From contig JAIXVS010000007.1 of the NCBI GenBank assembly GCA_027482795.1, positions 1-24,861 of the forward strand: DNA of 24,861 nucleotides, written 5' to 3'. This document shows positions 23,748-24,861 of the stretch, in pieces; the stretch's first letter is position 1; each line of letters starts with the position of its first letter. The translations under genes were made by a program, and so were the position numbers. This DNA comes from Rhodobacter sp. GTDB lineage: Bacteria; Pseudomonadota; Alphaproteobacteria; Rhodobacterales; Rhodobacteraceae. The notes beneath the pieces were generated by a model. The model was not told the origin of the DNA, made no database searches, and was given only the letters and a program-made list of their open reading frames with translations.

Positions 23748-24861
23748 CCCTTACTCTAACACCCGCCGCCGCTACCTTGGCCCAACTGCACCAGATTTGG
23801 CAGGGCAGCGGTCCTGTCGCCCTGCACCCATCCGCGCGGGCGGGAATTGAGGCATCCGCCGCCATTATTGCCGCCGCCGCGCGCGGGGACGCGCCTGTTT
23901 ATGGCGTAAACACAGGGTTTGGCAAACTCGCCTCGGTGCGCATCGCGCCCGTTGATACCGAAACCCTGCAACGCAACCTGATCTTATCGCATTGCTGCGG
24001 CGTGGGCGAGGCGTTGGAACCCGAAACCACCCGCCTGATGATGGCGCTAAAACTGCTGTCCCTTGGACGCGGCGCATCGGGCGTGCGCTGGGATATATGC
24101 GCGCTGATCGAAGGCATGATTGCGCGCGGCGTAACCCCCGTGATCCCCGTGCAAGGATCGGTCGGCGCATCGGGCGATTTGGCCCCCCTTGCCCATATGG
24201 CCGCCGTGATGATTGGCGAGGGGGAGGCGCTTTTTGGCGCCGTCCGCATGGGCGGCGGCGCGGCGCTGGCGGAGGCGGGCCTAACCCCCGTTGTGCTGGG
24301 GCCGAAAGAAGGTTTGGCGCTGATCAACGGCACGCAGTTTTCCACCGCCTGCGCGCTGGCAGGCCTGTTTGGCGCATGGGACTGCGCGCGCGCGGCGATT
24401 GTGACTTCGGCCATGTCCACCGATGCGATTATGGGGTCAACCGCGCCGCTAAACCCCGCCATCCACGCCTTGCGCGGCCACGCGGGGCAGATCGACGTGG
24501 CCCGCGCCATGGCGGTGCTGCTGGATGGCAGCGCCATTCGTGAAAGCCACCGTATCGGGGATACCCGCGTGCAAGACCCCTATTGCATCCGCTGCCAGCC
24601 CCAAGTCACTGGCGCGGCGGTTGATCTTTTGCGCTTTGCCGCCCGCACGCTGGAGATTGAGGCGAACGCCGTTACCGATAACCCGTTGGTCATCGTGGAA
24701 ACGGGCGAGATTCTGTCTGGCGGCAATTTCCACGCCGAACCCGTGGCCTTTGCCGCCGACCAAATCGCGATTGCTATCGCCGAAATTGGTGCCATATCAC
24801 AGCGCCGCATCGCGCTGATGGTTGACCCGACCCTGTCGTTTGATCTGCCGCCCTTCCTGAC
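23744..24861 (+). CDS. hutH: Histidine ammonia-lyase, 3' end beyond window
   Basis: A GTG start overlaps the hutI stop (GTGA) and follows GGAGGT with a good gap (TTGGAGGTGTCTT). 372 codons are visible of about 510. YGVNTGFGKL starts at residue 53. The Ala-Ser-Gly triad at 142-144 in GSVGASGDLAPLAH is the one that cyclises into the MIO cofactor. Later motifs are INGTQ, AVTDNPL and SGGNFHAEPVA. It removes ammonia from L-histidine to give urocanate, which is also the usual HutC inducer. An earlier GASG at residues 110-113 is not the MIO site. Confidence 0.95.
   Translation, partial: MTLTLTPAAATLAQLHQIWQGSGPVALHPSARAGIEASAAIIAAAARGDAPVYGVNTGFGKLASVRIAPVDTETLQRNLILSHCCGVGEALEPETTRLMMALKLLSLGRGASGVRWDICALIEGMIARGVTPVIPVQGSVGASGDLAPLAHMAAVMIGEGEALFGAVRMGGGAALAEAGLTPVVLGPKEGLALINGTQFSTACALAGLFGAWDCARAAIVTSAMSTDAIMGSTAPLNPAIHALRGHAGQIDVARAMAVLLDGSAIRESHRIGDTRVQDPYCIRCQPQVTGAAVDLLRFAARTLEIEANAVTDNPLVIVETGEILSGGNFHAEPVAFAADQIAIAIAEIGAISQRRIALMVDPTLSFDLPPFL

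Overview
The window is GC-rich and its gene content and protein styles point to an alphaproteobacterium, most likely a Rhodobacterales/Roseobacter-type organism. The pointers are a large Rhodobacterales-style calcium-binding repeat protein, an AcuI-type acrylyl-CoA reductase, a glcDEF glycolate oxidase operon, an N-acetylglucosamine branch, and a HutF-type histidine degradation locus. The assignment rests on gene content only.

Layout. (1) 1-6088, minus strand: the first 2029 codons of a giant RTX (GGxGxD-repeat) protein that runs off the left edge. It is built from nested internal duplications and carries one non-repeat domain near its N-terminus. Long plus-strand ORFs over it are codon-aligned antisense shadows. 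(2) 6089-7099: about 1 kb without a convincing gene, holding the divergent control regions. (3) 7100-8089: acuI. (4) 8109-11075: a one-domain ModE-type regulator followed by modABC (molybdate uptake), with two operator-like dyads of matching geometry in front of modA. (5) 11223-15423: a visibly eroding amino-sugar locus. It contains a remnant of a sugar-ABC-transporter ATPase, an intact Gfo/Idh/MocA oxidoreductase, a possible further remnant, a ROK sugar kinase broken by a one-base frameshift in a G-run, and an intact nagA. (6) 15634-20364: glcD-glcE-glcF and a DMT-family transporter, all joined by start/stop overlaps, with a cluster of CACTGG/CCAGTG motifs upstream. (7) 20384-right edge: the hut locus. 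hutC and hutF run leftward, hutI and hutH (cut by the edge) run rightward, and a 14-bp dyad lies in the spacer of the hutI promoter.

How the genes work together. ModABC supplies molybdate for molybdoenzymes and is probably repressed by the ModE-like protein. GlcDEF oxidises glycolate to glyoxylate, and the co-translated DMT permease may move a related metabolite. HutH, HutI and HutF are three steps of the five-step route from histidine through formiminoglutamate and formylglutamate; HutU and HutG would be expected beyond the right edge. AcuI converts acryloyl-CoA to propionyl-CoA. NagA deacetylates GlcNAc-6-P, but the kinase and transporter that would feed it from outside look inactivated here.

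I see no tRNA, rRNA, CRISPR array, intact insertion sequence or phage gene. I did not find a clearly new biological system. The most rewarding points are the Mo-box pair, the decaying sugar locus, the G8 tract and nested duplications in the RTX gene, and the hut and glc control regions.
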